Source: Niallia sp052318935
GTDB lineage: Bacteria > Bacillota > Bacilli > Bacillales > Cytobacillaceae
Reading direction: 5' to 3' (one strand)
NCBI GenBank assembly: GCA_052318935.1
Contig: JBQRKO010000013.1
Length of the DNA: 64,000 nt
Below, one piece after another: positions 34,790 through 43,944 of this stretch (positions within the stretch are counted from its first letter, which is position 1; every line of letters starts with the position of its first letter). Made by a program: the position numbers and the translations under genes. The notes under the pieces were generated by a model that saw nothing but the letters and a program-made list of their open reading frames with translations, was not told the DNA's origin and made no database searches.

Positions 34790-35734
34790 ATGAGAGCGAA
34801 AAAGAAAAGCAAGAAGAAAAAGGTTATGTTCACTATTTTATCGATATTGGCTGTTCTTGTTGTTGCTGTTGGTGCTTATTTCTATTATTTATACGATAAT
34901 GTCGAAAAAGCAGTCGATGAGATGTATAAACCAATTGAAAAGGAATCAAAAGCTGAAACAAAACAAAAGCAAGAAACGATTAATAAAAGCGAACCTATTT
35001 CTATTCTGCTTATGGGAGTGGATGAGAGAAAAGGGGATGTTGGCAGATCAGATACACTTATTGCTATGACGTTAAATCCAGCTAAAGAAAAAATGCAAAT
35101 GATTAGTATTCCTCGTGATACAAAAACAGAAATTGTTGGCAGAGGAACGGTAAATAAAATTAATGCAGCTTATGCGTATGGCGGCGTGAAAATGGCAAAG
35201 GATACAGTCGAAGCGTTTACTGGCGTGAAGATGGATTATTATATTCAAGTAAATATGGAAGCACTTAGCGCACTAGTAGATGCGGTTGGCGGCATAACCG
35301 TACAAAACGACCTCGATTGGATAGATGAAGGGTATTATAAAAAAGGGTATCATTATGAAAAAGGTCAACTGCAGTTAGATGGGCCAAAAGCTTTAGGATT
35401 TGTCCGCATGCGCCATCTCGATCCAAATGGGGATTTTGGCAGAAATGAACGACAAAGGGAAGTAATAAACGGCATCATCGATAAAGCAACAAGCGTATCC
35501 TCTGTCACCCATTTTAATGATATACTAGCGGCTCTTGGTGAAAATGTAAAAACAAATATTGCGTTTGATCAAATGATGGATATCCAAAAAAATTATCGTA
35601 ATGTTCGTAATGATATCGAACAATATGAAGTAAAAGGACAAGGCACTCCTCCTGGTCAAACATACTATCTGAACGTTTCAGAGGAAGAAAAAACAAAGGT
35701 GCATAATATGCTAAGTGAGAATTTAGCGAAGTAA
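34790..35734 (+). CDS. LytR-CpsA-Psr (LCP) family cell-wall ligase
   Basis: 314 residues. A short lysine-rich cytoplasmic start and one membrane segment (about 13-32) are followed by the extracytoplasmic LCP domain. Key parts are LLMGVDERKGDVGRSDTLIAMTLNP and MISIPRDTKTEI, with the arginines and aspartates that hold the polyprenyl-pyrophosphate substrate, and LGFVRMRHLDPNGDFGRNERQ. LCP enzymes attach teichoic acids or other glycopolymers to peptidoglycan. It is a single gene with its own terminator. Confidence 0.92.
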   Translation: MRAKKKSKKKKVMFTILSILAVLVVAVGAYFYYLYDNVEKAVDEMYKPIEKESKAETKQKQETINKSEPISILLMGVDERKGDVGRSDTLIAMTLNPAKEKMQMISIPRDTKTEIVGRGTVNKINAAYAYGGVKMAKDTVEAFTGVKMDYYIQVNMEALSALVDAVGGITVQNDLDWIDEGYYKKGYHYEKGQLQLDGPKALGFVRMRHLDPNGDFGRNERQREVINGIIDKATSVSSVTHFNDILAALGENVKTNIAFDQMMDIQKNYRNVRNDIEQYEVKGQGTPPGQTYYLNVSEEEKTKVHNMLSENLAK

Positions 35735-35738
35735 GTAG

Positions 35739-35780
35739 AAGGTAACGGAAAGTGAAAAGAACTTTCTCGTTGCCTTTTTT
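35739..35780 (+). terminator. Terminator after LCP gene
   Basis: AAGGTAACGGAAAGT pairs with ACTTTCTCGTTGCCTT (one mismatch) and is followed by TTTTT. Confidence 0.85.
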
Positions 35781-35784
35781 TATG

Positions 35785-36226
35785 CTCCTAGCAATTTTAT
35801 TAAAAAATAACTCATCTTATAATATGAATAATTTGGTTATTTTAATAGTAGTAAATGAAAAATTGGAAAGAAAATTCTATCATTTCGAAATAGATACCAA
35901 TACTTGTATATTCATTTCATGATGACAACCTGAATCATGAGAATCACTCTTTTTTCACAAATCTAGTGATGGGAAAACATTTATGGAGACAGACTTAAGT
36001 TTATATTAACAGGCATGTATTCGTGAATGTTTTCTTTTTTTGCGTTGATTCATTAAAAAAATATGATTATAATTATAATTTGTTAGACGTCCTACATCTT
36101 ATATTAAAAATAGATAGAAAAATACTAGATGGAGTTCGGATAACCAAATCAGTTCTAGTAAATTTCAAAAGGAATGTTTACTGGAATAGTATCAAGAGAC
36201 TTGCAAATTTCAATGTGGAGGCATTT
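35785..36226. other. Leader/promoter region of nupC
   Basis: 440 bp without a credible gene. The frame open from 36023 is AT-rich filler in front of the real nupC start. I looked for a purine riboswitch and did not see one. The pair TCATGATGACAACCTGAATCATGA (35918-35941) is a loose inverted repeat of unknown meaning. Confidence 0.4.
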
Positions 36227-37408
36227 ATGAAATATTTAATAGGAATTTTAGGATTGTTAGTTGTTTTTGGATTAGCTTTTCTAGCAAGTAATAATCGTAA
36301 ACAAATCAAATATAAGCCGTTAATTCTTATGGTTGGTATTCAGCTGTGTTTAGCAATACTGCTGTTGAATACAAAGTTCGGATTGACTATTATTAATGCA
36401 ATTGCAAATGTATTCACTAAATTGCTTGGATATGCAAATGAAGGAATACAGTTTGTTTTTGGTGGTCTTGCAAATGAAGGATCCATGTCATTTTTCCTTA
36501 ATGTTTTACTTCCAATCGTCTTTGTCTCATTATTAATTGGAATACTTCAGTATGTTAAAATCTTGCCATTCGTAATGAAATGGATTGGTTTCGGGCTTAG
36601 CAAGATTAACGGCATGGGGAAATTAGAATCTTATAATGCAGTAGCTTCCTTGATGGTTGGACAATCTGAAGTGTTCATCACCATTAAAAAACAGCTTGGC
36701 AAATTGCCGGCAAATCGTCTTTATACGCTGTGTGCTTCTGCCATGTCAACTGTTTCAATGGGTATTGTCGGTGCATATATGACCATGATCGAACCGAAGT
36801 ATGTGGTAACTGCAATTGTTCTAAATTTATTTGGGGGATTTATTATTGCTTCTATTATTAATCCATATACTACGAACGAAAAAGAAGACATTTTAGAAGT
36901 GAAAGAAGAAGAAAAACAGTCTTTCTTTGAAATGGTAGGAGAATATATTTTAGATGGATTTAAAGTAGCCATTATTGTTGGCGCGATGCTAATTGGCTTT
37001 GTAGCATTAATGGCATTAATCAATAATGTATTTGAAATGATATTTGGTCTTTCCTTCCAGAATTTGCTTGGCTATGTATTTGCACCATTTGCTTTTATTA
37101 TGGGTATTCCAGCAGAAGAGGTAGTACGTGCAGGCGGCATTATGGCTACAAAATTAGTGACAAACGAATTCGTTGCCATGATGAATTTATCGGAAATGGC
37201 TTCACAATTTAGTGCAAAAACATTAGGGATTGTCTCTGTATTTTTAGTATCGTTCGCTAACTTCTCTTCTATCGGGATTATAGCAGGGGCGGTAAAAGGT
37301 TTAGACGAAAACCAAGGGAATGTTGTGGCTCGTTTTGGTCTTCGCTTGTTGTACGGCGCAACCCTTGTTAGTATTTTATCAGCAGTTATTGTTAGTTTTA
37401 TTCTGTAA
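36227..37408 (+). CDS. nupC: Concentrative nucleoside transporter NupC
   Basis: 393 residues, the same length as Bacillus subtilis NupC, with about ten hydrophobic segments. FVFGGLANEGSMSFFLNVLLPIVFVSLLIG, VASLMVGQSEVFITIK (substrate loop), ANFSSIGIIAGAVKGL and the C-terminal VSILSAVIVSFIL identify the CNT family, which imports nucleosides with protons or sodium. The start at 36227 follows GTGGAGGCATTT. It is a single gene with a strong terminator. Confidence 0.93.
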   Translation: MKYLIGILGLLVVFGLAFLASNNRKQIKYKPLILMVGIQLCLAILLLNTKFGLTIINAIANVFTKLLGYANEGIQFVFGGLANEGSMSFFLNVLLPIVFVSLLIGILQYVKILPFVMKWIGFGLSKINGMGKLESYNAVASLMVGQSEVFITIKKQLGKLPANRLYTLCASAMSTVSMGIVGAYMTMIEPKYVVTAIVLNLFGGFIIASIINPYTTNEKEDILEVKEEEKQSFFEMVGEYILDGFKVAIIVGAMLIGFVALMALINNVFEMIFGLSFQNLLGYVFAPFAFIMGIPAEEVVRAGGIMATKLVTNEFVAMMNLSEMASQFSAKTLGIVSVFLVSFANFSSIGIIAGAVKGLDENQGNVVARFGLRLLYGATLVSILSAVIVSFIL

Positions 37409-37429
37409 AATTTATATAGAAAAATAGTA

Positions 37430-37460
37430 GCTAAGAAAAACAGAGAACGTTTTTCTTAGC
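37430..37460 (+). terminator. Terminator of nupC
   Basis: GCTAAGAAAAACAGAGAACGTTTTTCTTAGC forms a 12-bp stem; T-rich sequence follows. Confidence 0.8.
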
Positions 37461-37490
37461 TTATTTTATGTAAAAGGTTTGTGAAGGATC

Positions 37491-37876
37491 GGCCGGACGA
37501 TAGAGGAAACCCGCCGGACGAGAGCAGAAATCGGCCGGATGGAAGAGGAAACCCGCCGGACGAGAGCTGAAATTGGCCGGATGAAAGAGGAAACTCGCCG
37601 GACAAGAGCAGAAATCGGCCGGATGGAAGAGGAAACCCGCCGGATGAGAGTAGAAATTGGCCGGATGATAGAGGGAATACGCCGGACGAGAGCAGAAATC
37701 GGGCGGACGATAGAGGAAACCCGCCGGACGAGAGCAGAAATCGGCCGGATGGAAGAGGAAACCCGCCGGACGAGAGCAGAAATCGGCCGGATGAAAGAGG
37801 AAACTCGCCGGACAAGAGCAGAACTCGGCCGGATGGAAGAGGAAACCCGCCGAACGAGAGCAGAAATCGGGCGGAC
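37491..37876. repeat. 42-bp tandem repeat array, nine units
   Basis: Nine consecutive 42-bp units plus 8 nt, GC-rich in an AT-rich setting. Each unit consists of two related halves, GGCCGGATGGAAGAGGAAAC-CC (22) and GCCGGACGAGAGCAGAAATC (20), so the array is a dimer-based higher-order repeat. The unit length is divisible by three, and frames stay open on both strands (127-146 codons), but none has a start with ribosome site or a usual composition. It lies between two terminators, so it is probably non-coding. Confidence 0.85.
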
Positions 37877-37885
37877 AAAAACAAA

Positions 37886-37938
37886 AACACTGCACCACCA
37901 ATTGTCAGTTTATAATTGGTGATGCAGTGTTTTTTTTA
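37886..37938. terminator. Bidirectional terminator beside the chemoreceptor gene
   Basis: AACACTGCACCACCAATT pairs with AATTGGTGATGCAGTGTT (one mismatch). T8 follows on the plus strand and a T-rich run on the minus strand. Confidence 0.85.
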
Positions 37939-37946
37939 TCAAAATT

Positions 37947-40118
37947 TTACTTCCTCGAAAGTTTAAACCTTGAAACGATCCGTCTCAGTGTGGAAACAAC
38001 GAGCGAACTTTGCTTGGAATCAAACCGAGAATCTTGGATAAGATCGACCATTTTTGCAGTAGATTGATCAATGCTTTGTACGGCTTCTACATTCTTTTCA
38101 TTGATGGTTGCGATATTCGTAATAATCTCCTTCATTTGGTCGGTTACATTTGGACCGGAAGCGGATGATTGAGCCATCGAGCTTAATACCCCTCGAACGA
38201 CATTAACGTAATCAGACCCTTTTTCCACCTCTTCGCTGCTCTCTTGAATAGCCTTTTGAACGAGTGTGGAGCTTTCCTCAATTTCTTCTAATGTTTCGCT
38301 GATTTCTTTTGTTGCAATCGTGGTTTGATCAGCTAGTTTACGAATTTCCATGGCAACAACCGTGAAGCCTTTGCCATATTCGCCCGCTCTTGCTGCTTCT
38401 ATCGTTGCATTTAAGGCTAACAGGTTCGTTTGCTGTGCAATTGTAATAATAGAATCCACAATGCGGCTGATATTGTTAGAAAGGTCGGTGAAATTGTTCG
38501 TTAAATGTAAGGCACTATGCACTTTCTCAACGATCTGCGTCATTTTCTCATCAATGCTTTCGACATGATTTTGGGCTTGTACTAATTGTTGCTGAGAAAG
38601 ATTTTCTAGTCCTTCTAGCGTAGCACTAATTTGGTCTACTTGACTCATTGCTTGTCCTACGTCTTGCAATTGACGGTTCATTCCTAGCAGCATTTCTTCC
38701 ATTTGATTAATAACAGAAGCAGAATCTTTTTCTACTAATACGGTTTTTTCTCTTAATGATTGGTTCGTTTCTTCTACATCAAGTGTAACCGATTTTACTT
38801 TACTCATCAGTTCATCTTGGCTGTCAATTAAATTATTCACCCACCGTCCTAAAGCGCCAGTTTCATCATTTAATAGCAGCTTTTTGTCTAGACGGATCGT
38901 TAAATCACCGCCGCCTTCCGCTATTTTTCGAATAATGTCTGTCATCTGCTGCAGCCGAGACACAATGGGAATAAGCGCTTTTTTATAAAAATATCGAATC
39001 GAAAATAGCGCATATAATACGTTAATTGCTAGAATATAGATAGAAGGAACCGGAACAATCATTGTAAAAATTGTGTTTAACATGATGGCGATGAATAGGA
39101 GGATGGCAAAGCTTTTCCCTAGCTTCCAGCTAAGAGAGCGATTTCGATACACTTCTTCTAAATCCCCTTCGCACATCATCCCCCAAATATCTTTTGATCC
39201 AGGGAGGTGAAAGGTGACACCCTTCCCGATAACGGGTATATGACGGTAGTCTGAATACCCTGGAAACTCAACGAATAAATTTTCCCCTATATGAATCGTA
39301 TTCATGACACCTGGATGCAATTCGTTTGTTGCCGGATCTGTAAATCTAATTTCGAATTCGGTGTGATTCTTAATTTGCACCGTACCCCAATGCTTAGTGT
39401 GAACACCATCCTTTAGATTTTCTCCAAAAGTAAACGTCTGATCCTCGAATCGACTCCGTGACAACGCGATTCCTTGGGGGATTGTTGGGTTGAAATTGGA
39501 CTTGGCCATGAATAAATAATTATCGCCAGAATCCTGATACACATGTCCTGCTTCCCTTTGGATTAAATCGCCTACGACGTCATTCGGAATCCGTCCAGCC
39601 AATATGTATTTCAACGATCCTTGATTGAAAACTGGCTGCAAAAACAGCAGTGTTACTTCATCATGGAATTTGGAAGTTCGCGGCCCAATTTCCAATGTAA
39701 GGCTATCTGTAAATGGTCCATACAATAAAGGTTCGCTGCTTTCGATTACATTATCAATTGCTTTTCGATAATAGTTATCTTGATGGTTTGTATAAGAAAC
39801 TCCTTTATGCTGAAAGTAAGTAGAAGCTTCCACTTGTTTATCTGTATTTAGCAAAAATAACTCGGTGAAATCTTTGCTTTTCTTTAGCTTATTGTTTAGA
39901 TATAAACTAAAATTTTCTTGTGAGATGCGATCCATTTCCATCGATGTTTTCGCCAAGTAATCCCACTGTTCATTCGCCCATTCTGTCAGGACCGCTAATC
40001 TTGTTTTGGCAATACCTTCAAAAATCTCCTCTACAGATGCAGTCATTTTTTTGTTTAACTTGCAAGACCACCAAAGCGGAAGGCCTTCACGAAAATCTAA
40101 CCAATCAAAAAACCCCAT
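37947..40118 (-). CDS. Methyl-accepting chemotaxis protein, unusual topology
   Basis: 723 residues. No membrane segment precedes the ~330-residue N-terminal region, which has Cache/sensor-like parts (FLLNTDKQVEASTYF, YYRKAIDNVIES, LLYGPFTDS). A two-helix hydrophobic block follows at about 335-380, then a HAMP-like region (IIRKIAEGGGDLTIRLDKK) and the signalling hairpin IAQQTNLLALNATIEAARAGEYGKGF. Standard chemoreceptors start with a transmembrane helix, so the sensor here may be cytoplasmic. The start at 40118 has GGGGGTAAAT upstream; the longer frame has no ribosome site. Confidence 0.85.
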   Translation of the reverse strand: MGFFDWLDFREGLPLWWSCKLNKKMTASVEEIFEGIAKTRLAVLTEWANEQWDYLAKTSMEMDRISQENFSLYLNNKLKKSKDFTELFLLNTDKQVEASTYFQHKGVSYTNHQDNYYRKAIDNVIESSEPLLYGPFTDSLTLEIGPRTSKFHDEVTLLFLQPVFNQGSLKYILAGRIPNDVVGDLIQREAGHVYQDSGDNYLFMAKSNFNPTIPQGIALSRSRFEDQTFTFGENLKDGVHTKHWGTVQIKNHTEFEIRFTDPATNELHPGVMNTIHIGENLFVEFPGYSDYRHIPVIGKGVTFHLPGSKDIWGMMCEGDLEEVYRNRSLSWKLGKSFAILLFIAIMLNTIFTMIVPVPSIYILAINVLYALFSIRYFYKKALIPIVSRLQQMTDIIRKIAEGGGDLTIRLDKKLLLNDETGALGRWVNNLIDSQDELMSKVKSVTLDVEETNQSLREKTVLVEKDSASVINQMEEMLLGMNRQLQDVGQAMSQVDQISATLEGLENLSQQQLVQAQNHVESIDEKMTQIVEKVHSALHLTNNFTDLSNNISRIVDSIITIAQQTNLLALNATIEAARAGEYGKGFTVVAMEIRKLADQTTIATKEISETLEEIEESSTLVQKAIQESSEEVEKGSDYVNVVRGVLSSMAQSSASGPNVTDQMKEIITNIATINEKNVEAVQSIDQSTAKMVDLIQDSRFDSKQSSLVVSTLRRIVSRFKLSRK

Positions 40119-40325
40119 ATTTACCCCCAATCCATTTGTTAACAGTGCATAAAACATGAACAATCCATCATGTACAATCCTTTGTTCCATGAAAAATAGT
40201 TCATCATCTTTGCTTCGGAACTAACTTTAGTTTGTTTATTATTTATGTGTGATAAAAGCACCATTAAAATAGAACTAGTTTTTATTATATTTTGATTTTT
40301 CTAAGATTTCAATAGGAACTCCTAA

Positions 40326-40629
40326 GGGTCTGACCACAATGTCATCAAGATGAATTTCAAAAAACAGGAAAATAAGCAACTAATTAGGAAGTAAGGGTTT
40401 CCGTTCTGTTCTCCGAGGCTTACCGCTCGCTTTCCACGGGGCGAGCGCCGAGCCTCCTCGTCGCTTTGCTCCTGTGGGGTCTCGTCTTTCTCGCTAATCC
40501 CGTAGGAGTCGAGCGGACGCCTCTCCAAACAAATTGGGTATTTCTTTTACATAAAGGGTATCTAATTCCATGATATTTCATAGTTTTCAATTTATGGTAT
40601 CTTAAGTTGATAACATTGGGTCTGACCCC
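40326..40629 (+). repeat. Repeat A, complete longer copy
   Basis: 304 bp with inverted ends (GGGTCTGACCACAATGTCATCA / TTGATAACATTGGGTCTGACCCC). The GC-rich core at about 40412-40528 is nearly identical to that at 33768. It carries ~40 bp after the core (GGGTATTTCTTTTACATAAAGGG) that the 33680 copy lacks but the right-edge copy has. Confidence 0.75.
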
Positions 40630-40710
40630 TCAAAAAAAGTATAAAGTATTTATAAAGTCTGCTTTTTACTGTAATTTCATAGATATAATGAGTTCATGAA
40701 AGGAGAAAAA

Positions 40711-41412
40711 ATGAAAGAAAATATATTAATCGTAGAAGATGATTATGAGATTGCAAGAGTGGTTCGTGATCATTTGCGAAAGGCCGGATTTCAAGTTACA
40801 TGGGCGTCGACAGGAAAAGAAGGGTTTGAGGACTTTAAAAAGGCGGACTTTGATCTTATTTTAGTAGACTTAATGCTGCCGGAAATGGATGGTTTTGCCC
40901 TTTGTAAGAAAATTAGACTGGAAAGTGATATCCCTTTATTAATTGTAAGTGCAAGGCTTGAAGGGGAAAGTAAAATAAAGGGACTTGATTTAGGAGCAGA
41001 TGATTATTTAACGAAGCCATTTAGTCTGGAGGAGCTTACGGCTCGGATCAACTCCCATTTAAGAAGATACAGACGTTATTTAAATAAACACGATGACCAT
41101 TTAGCTCGATATGTTCATGGGTTGACGTTAGATTTTTCGAAAGAGATTGCTTATTTAAATGATGGTCCGCTTTCTTTAACGTCAAAAGAGCGGGATTTAT
41201 TACTCCTTTTAGCTAAAAATCCTTTTCAAACATTTTCAAAAGGAGAGCTTTATGAACATATTTGGCAAGAGAAAGATGTAGACGGGAATAATACTGTGAC
41301 GGTGCATATTAAAAGTTTACGATCCAAGCTGCATGATGGAACACGTTCAGCAAAATTTATCCAAACGGTCTGGGGTGTTGGCTACCGCTTCATTGGGGAG
41401 CCGATTGCATGA
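40711..41412 (+). CDS. OmpR-family response regulator
   Basis: 233 residues. The receiver domain has the acidic pair in VEDDYEI, the phospho-acceptor D in DLILVDLMLPEMDG and K in YLTKPF. The C-terminal winged helix ends TVWGVGYRFIGEP. The start at 40711 follows AAAGGAGAAAAA; the earlier in-frame ATG belongs to the ribosome site. Its stop overlaps the kinase start (ATGA). First gene of a six-gene unit. Confidence 0.93.
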   Translation: MKENILIVEDDYEIARVVRDHLRKAGFQVTWASTGKEGFEDFKKADFDLILVDLMLPEMDGFALCKKIRLESDIPLLIVSARLEGESKIKGLDLGADDYLTKPFSLEELTARINSHLRRYRRYLNKHDDHLARYVHGLTLDFSKEIAYLNDGPLSLTSKERDLLLLLAKNPFQTFSKGELYEHIWQEKDVDGNNTVTVHIKSLRSKLHDGTRSAKFIQTVWGVGYRFIGEPIA

Positions 41413-42866
41413 AAATTAAGTATTGGCTAATGATCAGCTATTTTATTGTCATGATTTTACCTGTAATGATTCTTTATTTTCTTTACCTAAGCATTAGCAG
41501 CTACGATCAAAAGCAAAATTTACTAGAATACATGAATGTCACCAAAAAAATAGATGAAATCGAGTCCGAACTACAAATCCCGTCCTATTACGATATACAA
41601 CCAATTGACAACTATAAAAATGTATTGAAGTTGACCGATGAAAGTATAAAAATCTCCTTGTATCGTTTTGATGGGGCTTTGTTATTTTCTTCAATAGAGG
41701 ACTCACTTATTAACAGCTCGAAAACTCCAGACGAATTGTATCAACATTTAAATGAGCTGCAAAAGAATTACCGGACATATTCGTTAAAAAAGCCAGTTTT
41801 CCATGATGGGAAATTAGTGGGGATTTACGAGATCACGATTGGACGGAATGATTGGATACAGGGAGTTAATCATCGTACTATGTATCTCTCTATTATATTT
41901 ATTAGCTTTTTTCTATTACTCTATGTTGTTGTAATTAAGTTATTAAATCGTAAATTAAACCGCCCGCTTTTGTTGTTAAGAAAGCAAATGACAGCTTTTG
42001 CAAATGGAGAAACCGTTCCTAGTAATCTAAAAAAAACAACAGATGAAATGGGCGAGCTGGCAGTTCATTTTGAACAGATGAAATCACAAATCGAACAAAC
42101 AAGGATAGAGCTGCATAAGCAGCAAAAGGAAAAGGAATTTATTGTCGCGTCTTTATCACATGATTTAAAAACACCCTTAACAGTTATACGAGCGTACACA
42201 GAAGCCTTACAGAAAGATAAGGGTTTGTCAGAAGATGAAAAGAGGGACTATCGTACAATTTTATTTGAAAAATTAGAGTATATGAAACAAATTATCGATG
42301 ATTTAACGATGTATACAGCTTTACAGTCCTCACAAGAAAAAATAGAACTTGTTGAAGTGGATGGCGATGAATTCTTTGACATGCTTTTGTCAGGTTATGA
42401 AGAGCCATGTGCAAAAAAGGGACTTTTGTTAACAGTCGATCAATGTATTCAAGGCTCCTACGATGTCAACGTTAAGCAAATGATTCGTATAGTAGATAAT
42501 GTCATGTCAAATGGGATTCGCCATACGGAACAAGGGAATCCCATTTGGCTAGCGGCTGTTTCACAGGAATGTTCATTACCTAAATGGATTTTTCCTCCTT
42601 TTTATCAAGAGGTAGAGAAGTGGAGACAGGGTGGAACCGTTATCTTGATTCAAAATCAAGGAAACGCCATTCCAGTGGAACAGCAATCAAGCATTTTTCA
42701 GCCATTTGTCCAAGGGGAAGGAGCGAGAGGGCTTGGCGGTAGTTCAGGATTGGGTTTAAGCATTGCTCAAAGTTTAATGGAACAACATAATGGAAGCATC
42801 AGGCTATGGTCCAAAGCTGGATATGGGACGTTAGTTGCATGTTGGCTACAAGAAAGGAAGGGTTAA
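41409..42866 (+). CDS. Membrane sensor histidine kinase
   Basis: 485 residues. Membrane segments at about 7-29 and 157-177 enclose a ~125-residue extracytoplasmic sensor. HAMP comes next, then the H box SLSHDLKTPLTVI with H251. The ATPase domain has a reduced N box (RIVDNVMSNGIRH) and GLGGSSGLGLSIAQ. It partners the preceding OmpR-type regulator. The signal is unknown; the downstream lipoprotein and M48 protease suggest envelope stress. Confidence 0.92.
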   Translation: MKIKYWLMISYFIVMILPVMILYFLYLSISSYDQKQNLLEYMNVTKKIDEIESELQIPSYYDIQPIDNYKNVLKLTDESIKISLYRFDGALLFSSIEDSLINSSKTPDELYQHLNELQKNYRTYSLKKPVFHDGKLVGIYEITIGRNDWIQGVNHRTMYLSIIFISFFLLLYVVVIKLLNRKLNRPLLLLRKQMTAFANGETVPSNLKKTTDEMGELAVHFEQMKSQIEQTRIELHKQQKEKEFIVASLSHDLKTPLTVIRAYTEALQKDKGLSEDEKRDYRTILFEKLEYMKQIIDDLTMYTALQSSQEKIELVEVDGDEFFDMLLSGYEEPCAKKGLLLTVDQCIQGSYDVNVKQMIRIVDNVMSNGIRHTEQGNPIWLAAVSQECSLPKWIFPPFYQEVEKWRQGGTVILIQNQGNAIPVEQQSSIFQPFVQGEGARGLGGSSGLGLSIAQSLMEQHNGSIRLWSKAGYGTLVACWLQERKG

Positions 42867-42868
42867 AT

Positions 42869-43936
42869 TTGAAAATAATAAATAGATTCGTAAGCATGAT
42901 ACTTTTATTGGGCTTGTTAAGCGGATGTTCAGAGACAATGACGGCATCTGCCGACGAAATGGTTACTAATGTATTAGACGCTAGCAAAAAAACGGAAAGC
43001 TATTACGGAGAAGGAGAGATAAAAGTTTACGAAGGAGATAAACTTACGGGGAGCATGGTGTTTAAAGACTATACAGGTGCAGATGGAAAAAGAAAATATG
43101 TAATAGAGGATTTGAAACAACATCAAAAGAGCGTTTCTGTAAATAATGGAGAAAACGTAATCACCTATGAAGAAGGAGGAGATACAGCTTATAGCATGTC
43201 TATTAAAGGGATGCCAAGCTTGGGGACTCCAAAAGAACAATTTACACAAATGCTTGAAGCAATCAAAAAAACCCATAGTTATCAAGTAGAGGGAGAGGAA
43301 GAGATACTTGGGTTAAAAACACATCATATAAAAGCTAGTGCAAAATCAAAAGACTCTATTTTAGGAGATATGGAATTTTGGGTAGATCAAAAAACATGGT
43401 TTGTTGTGAAATCTATTACAAACAGCGGGGAATCACGTTCTGAATTGGAATATAAGAAGCTTGACTTTTCACCTGATTTTTCAGAAAAAACTTTCAAGTT
43501 AGACTTGCCGAAACATGTAAAAATAAAGTCGATAGAAGAGGAAAATAAATCGAACATTGGGACAGTGGAAGAAGCAGAAGCCGCATTAGGACAGCCTTTT
43601 CTCCTTTTTAATGACCGTCAAGCAAAGCTGGGTCAAATTGTCATAGATGAATTAAAGGGCGAAATTAATCGAACAGAAGTCACAATCTCCTATTTGAACG
43701 ATCAAAGTGGTTCCTTTACATTATCTATTTTTCCAACACCGGAGGGTGAAGAAATGAAGATTGGAAAGAGTAGCACAAAGGTGCGAGGATTCAATGCGGA
43801 AAAGATGGATGAAATCAACAGCATCAGCTGGGATGAAAATGGGCTTCGGTATACCATTATTGTTAAAAATCCAGATTTATCGGTTGATGAAGTAATTAAA
43901 ATGACAGACCAAATGAAGCTAAGTTCGGAAAAGTAG
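42869..43936 (+). CDS. LolA/MucB-like lipoprotein (DUF4367-like C terminus)
   Basis: 355 residues. The TTG start (42869) follows AGGAAGGG; the N-terminal signal ends in the lipobox LLSGC, giving a lipid-anchored exported protein. The middle (DEMVTNVLDASKKTESYYGEGEIKVYEG ... FWVDQKTWFVVKSI) has the curved-sheet pattern of LolA/RseB-type proteins. The C-terminal ~100 residues resemble DUF4367 (INSISWDENGLRYTIIVKN). In other bacteria such folds bind lipids or act as envelope-stress sensors. Here it may modulate the kinase or the protease; this is inference from operon position. Confidence 0.78.
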   Translation: MKIINRFVSMILLLGLLSGCSETMTASADEMVTNVLDASKKTESYYGEGEIKVYEGDKLTGSMVFKDYTGADGKRKYVIEDLKQHQKSVSVNNGENVITYEEGGDTAYSMSIKGMPSLGTPKEQFTQMLEAIKKTHSYQVEGEEEILGLKTHHIKASAKSKDSILGDMEFWVDQKTWFVVKSITNSGESRSELEYKKLDFSPDFSEKTFKLDLPKHVKIKSIEEENKSNIGTVEEAEAALGQPFLLFNDRQAKLGQIVIDELKGEINRTEVTISYLNDQSGSFTLSIFPTPEGEEMKIGKSSTKVRGFNAEKMDEINSISWDENGLRYTIIVKNPDLSVDEVIKMTDQMKLSSEK

Positions 43937-43944
43937 GTGATGGC

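Noticed and set aside
36023..36226. N-terminal extension of NupC by 68 residues
   Set aside because: AT-rich filler without ribosome site. The ATG at 36227 has GGAGG and gives the family length of 393.
35785..36226. Purine riboswitch before nupC
   Set aside because: No conserved three-way junction sequence or typical loop motifs were found.
37491..37876. CRISPR array
   Set aside because: The repeats are contiguous and degenerate with no unique spacers, and no cas genes are present.
37456..37922. Three overlapping ORFs of 127-146 codons on both strands
   Set aside because: They are produced by a 42-bp tandem repeat whose unit length is a multiple of three. No ribosome site, low-complexity composition, and the array is enclosed by terminators.
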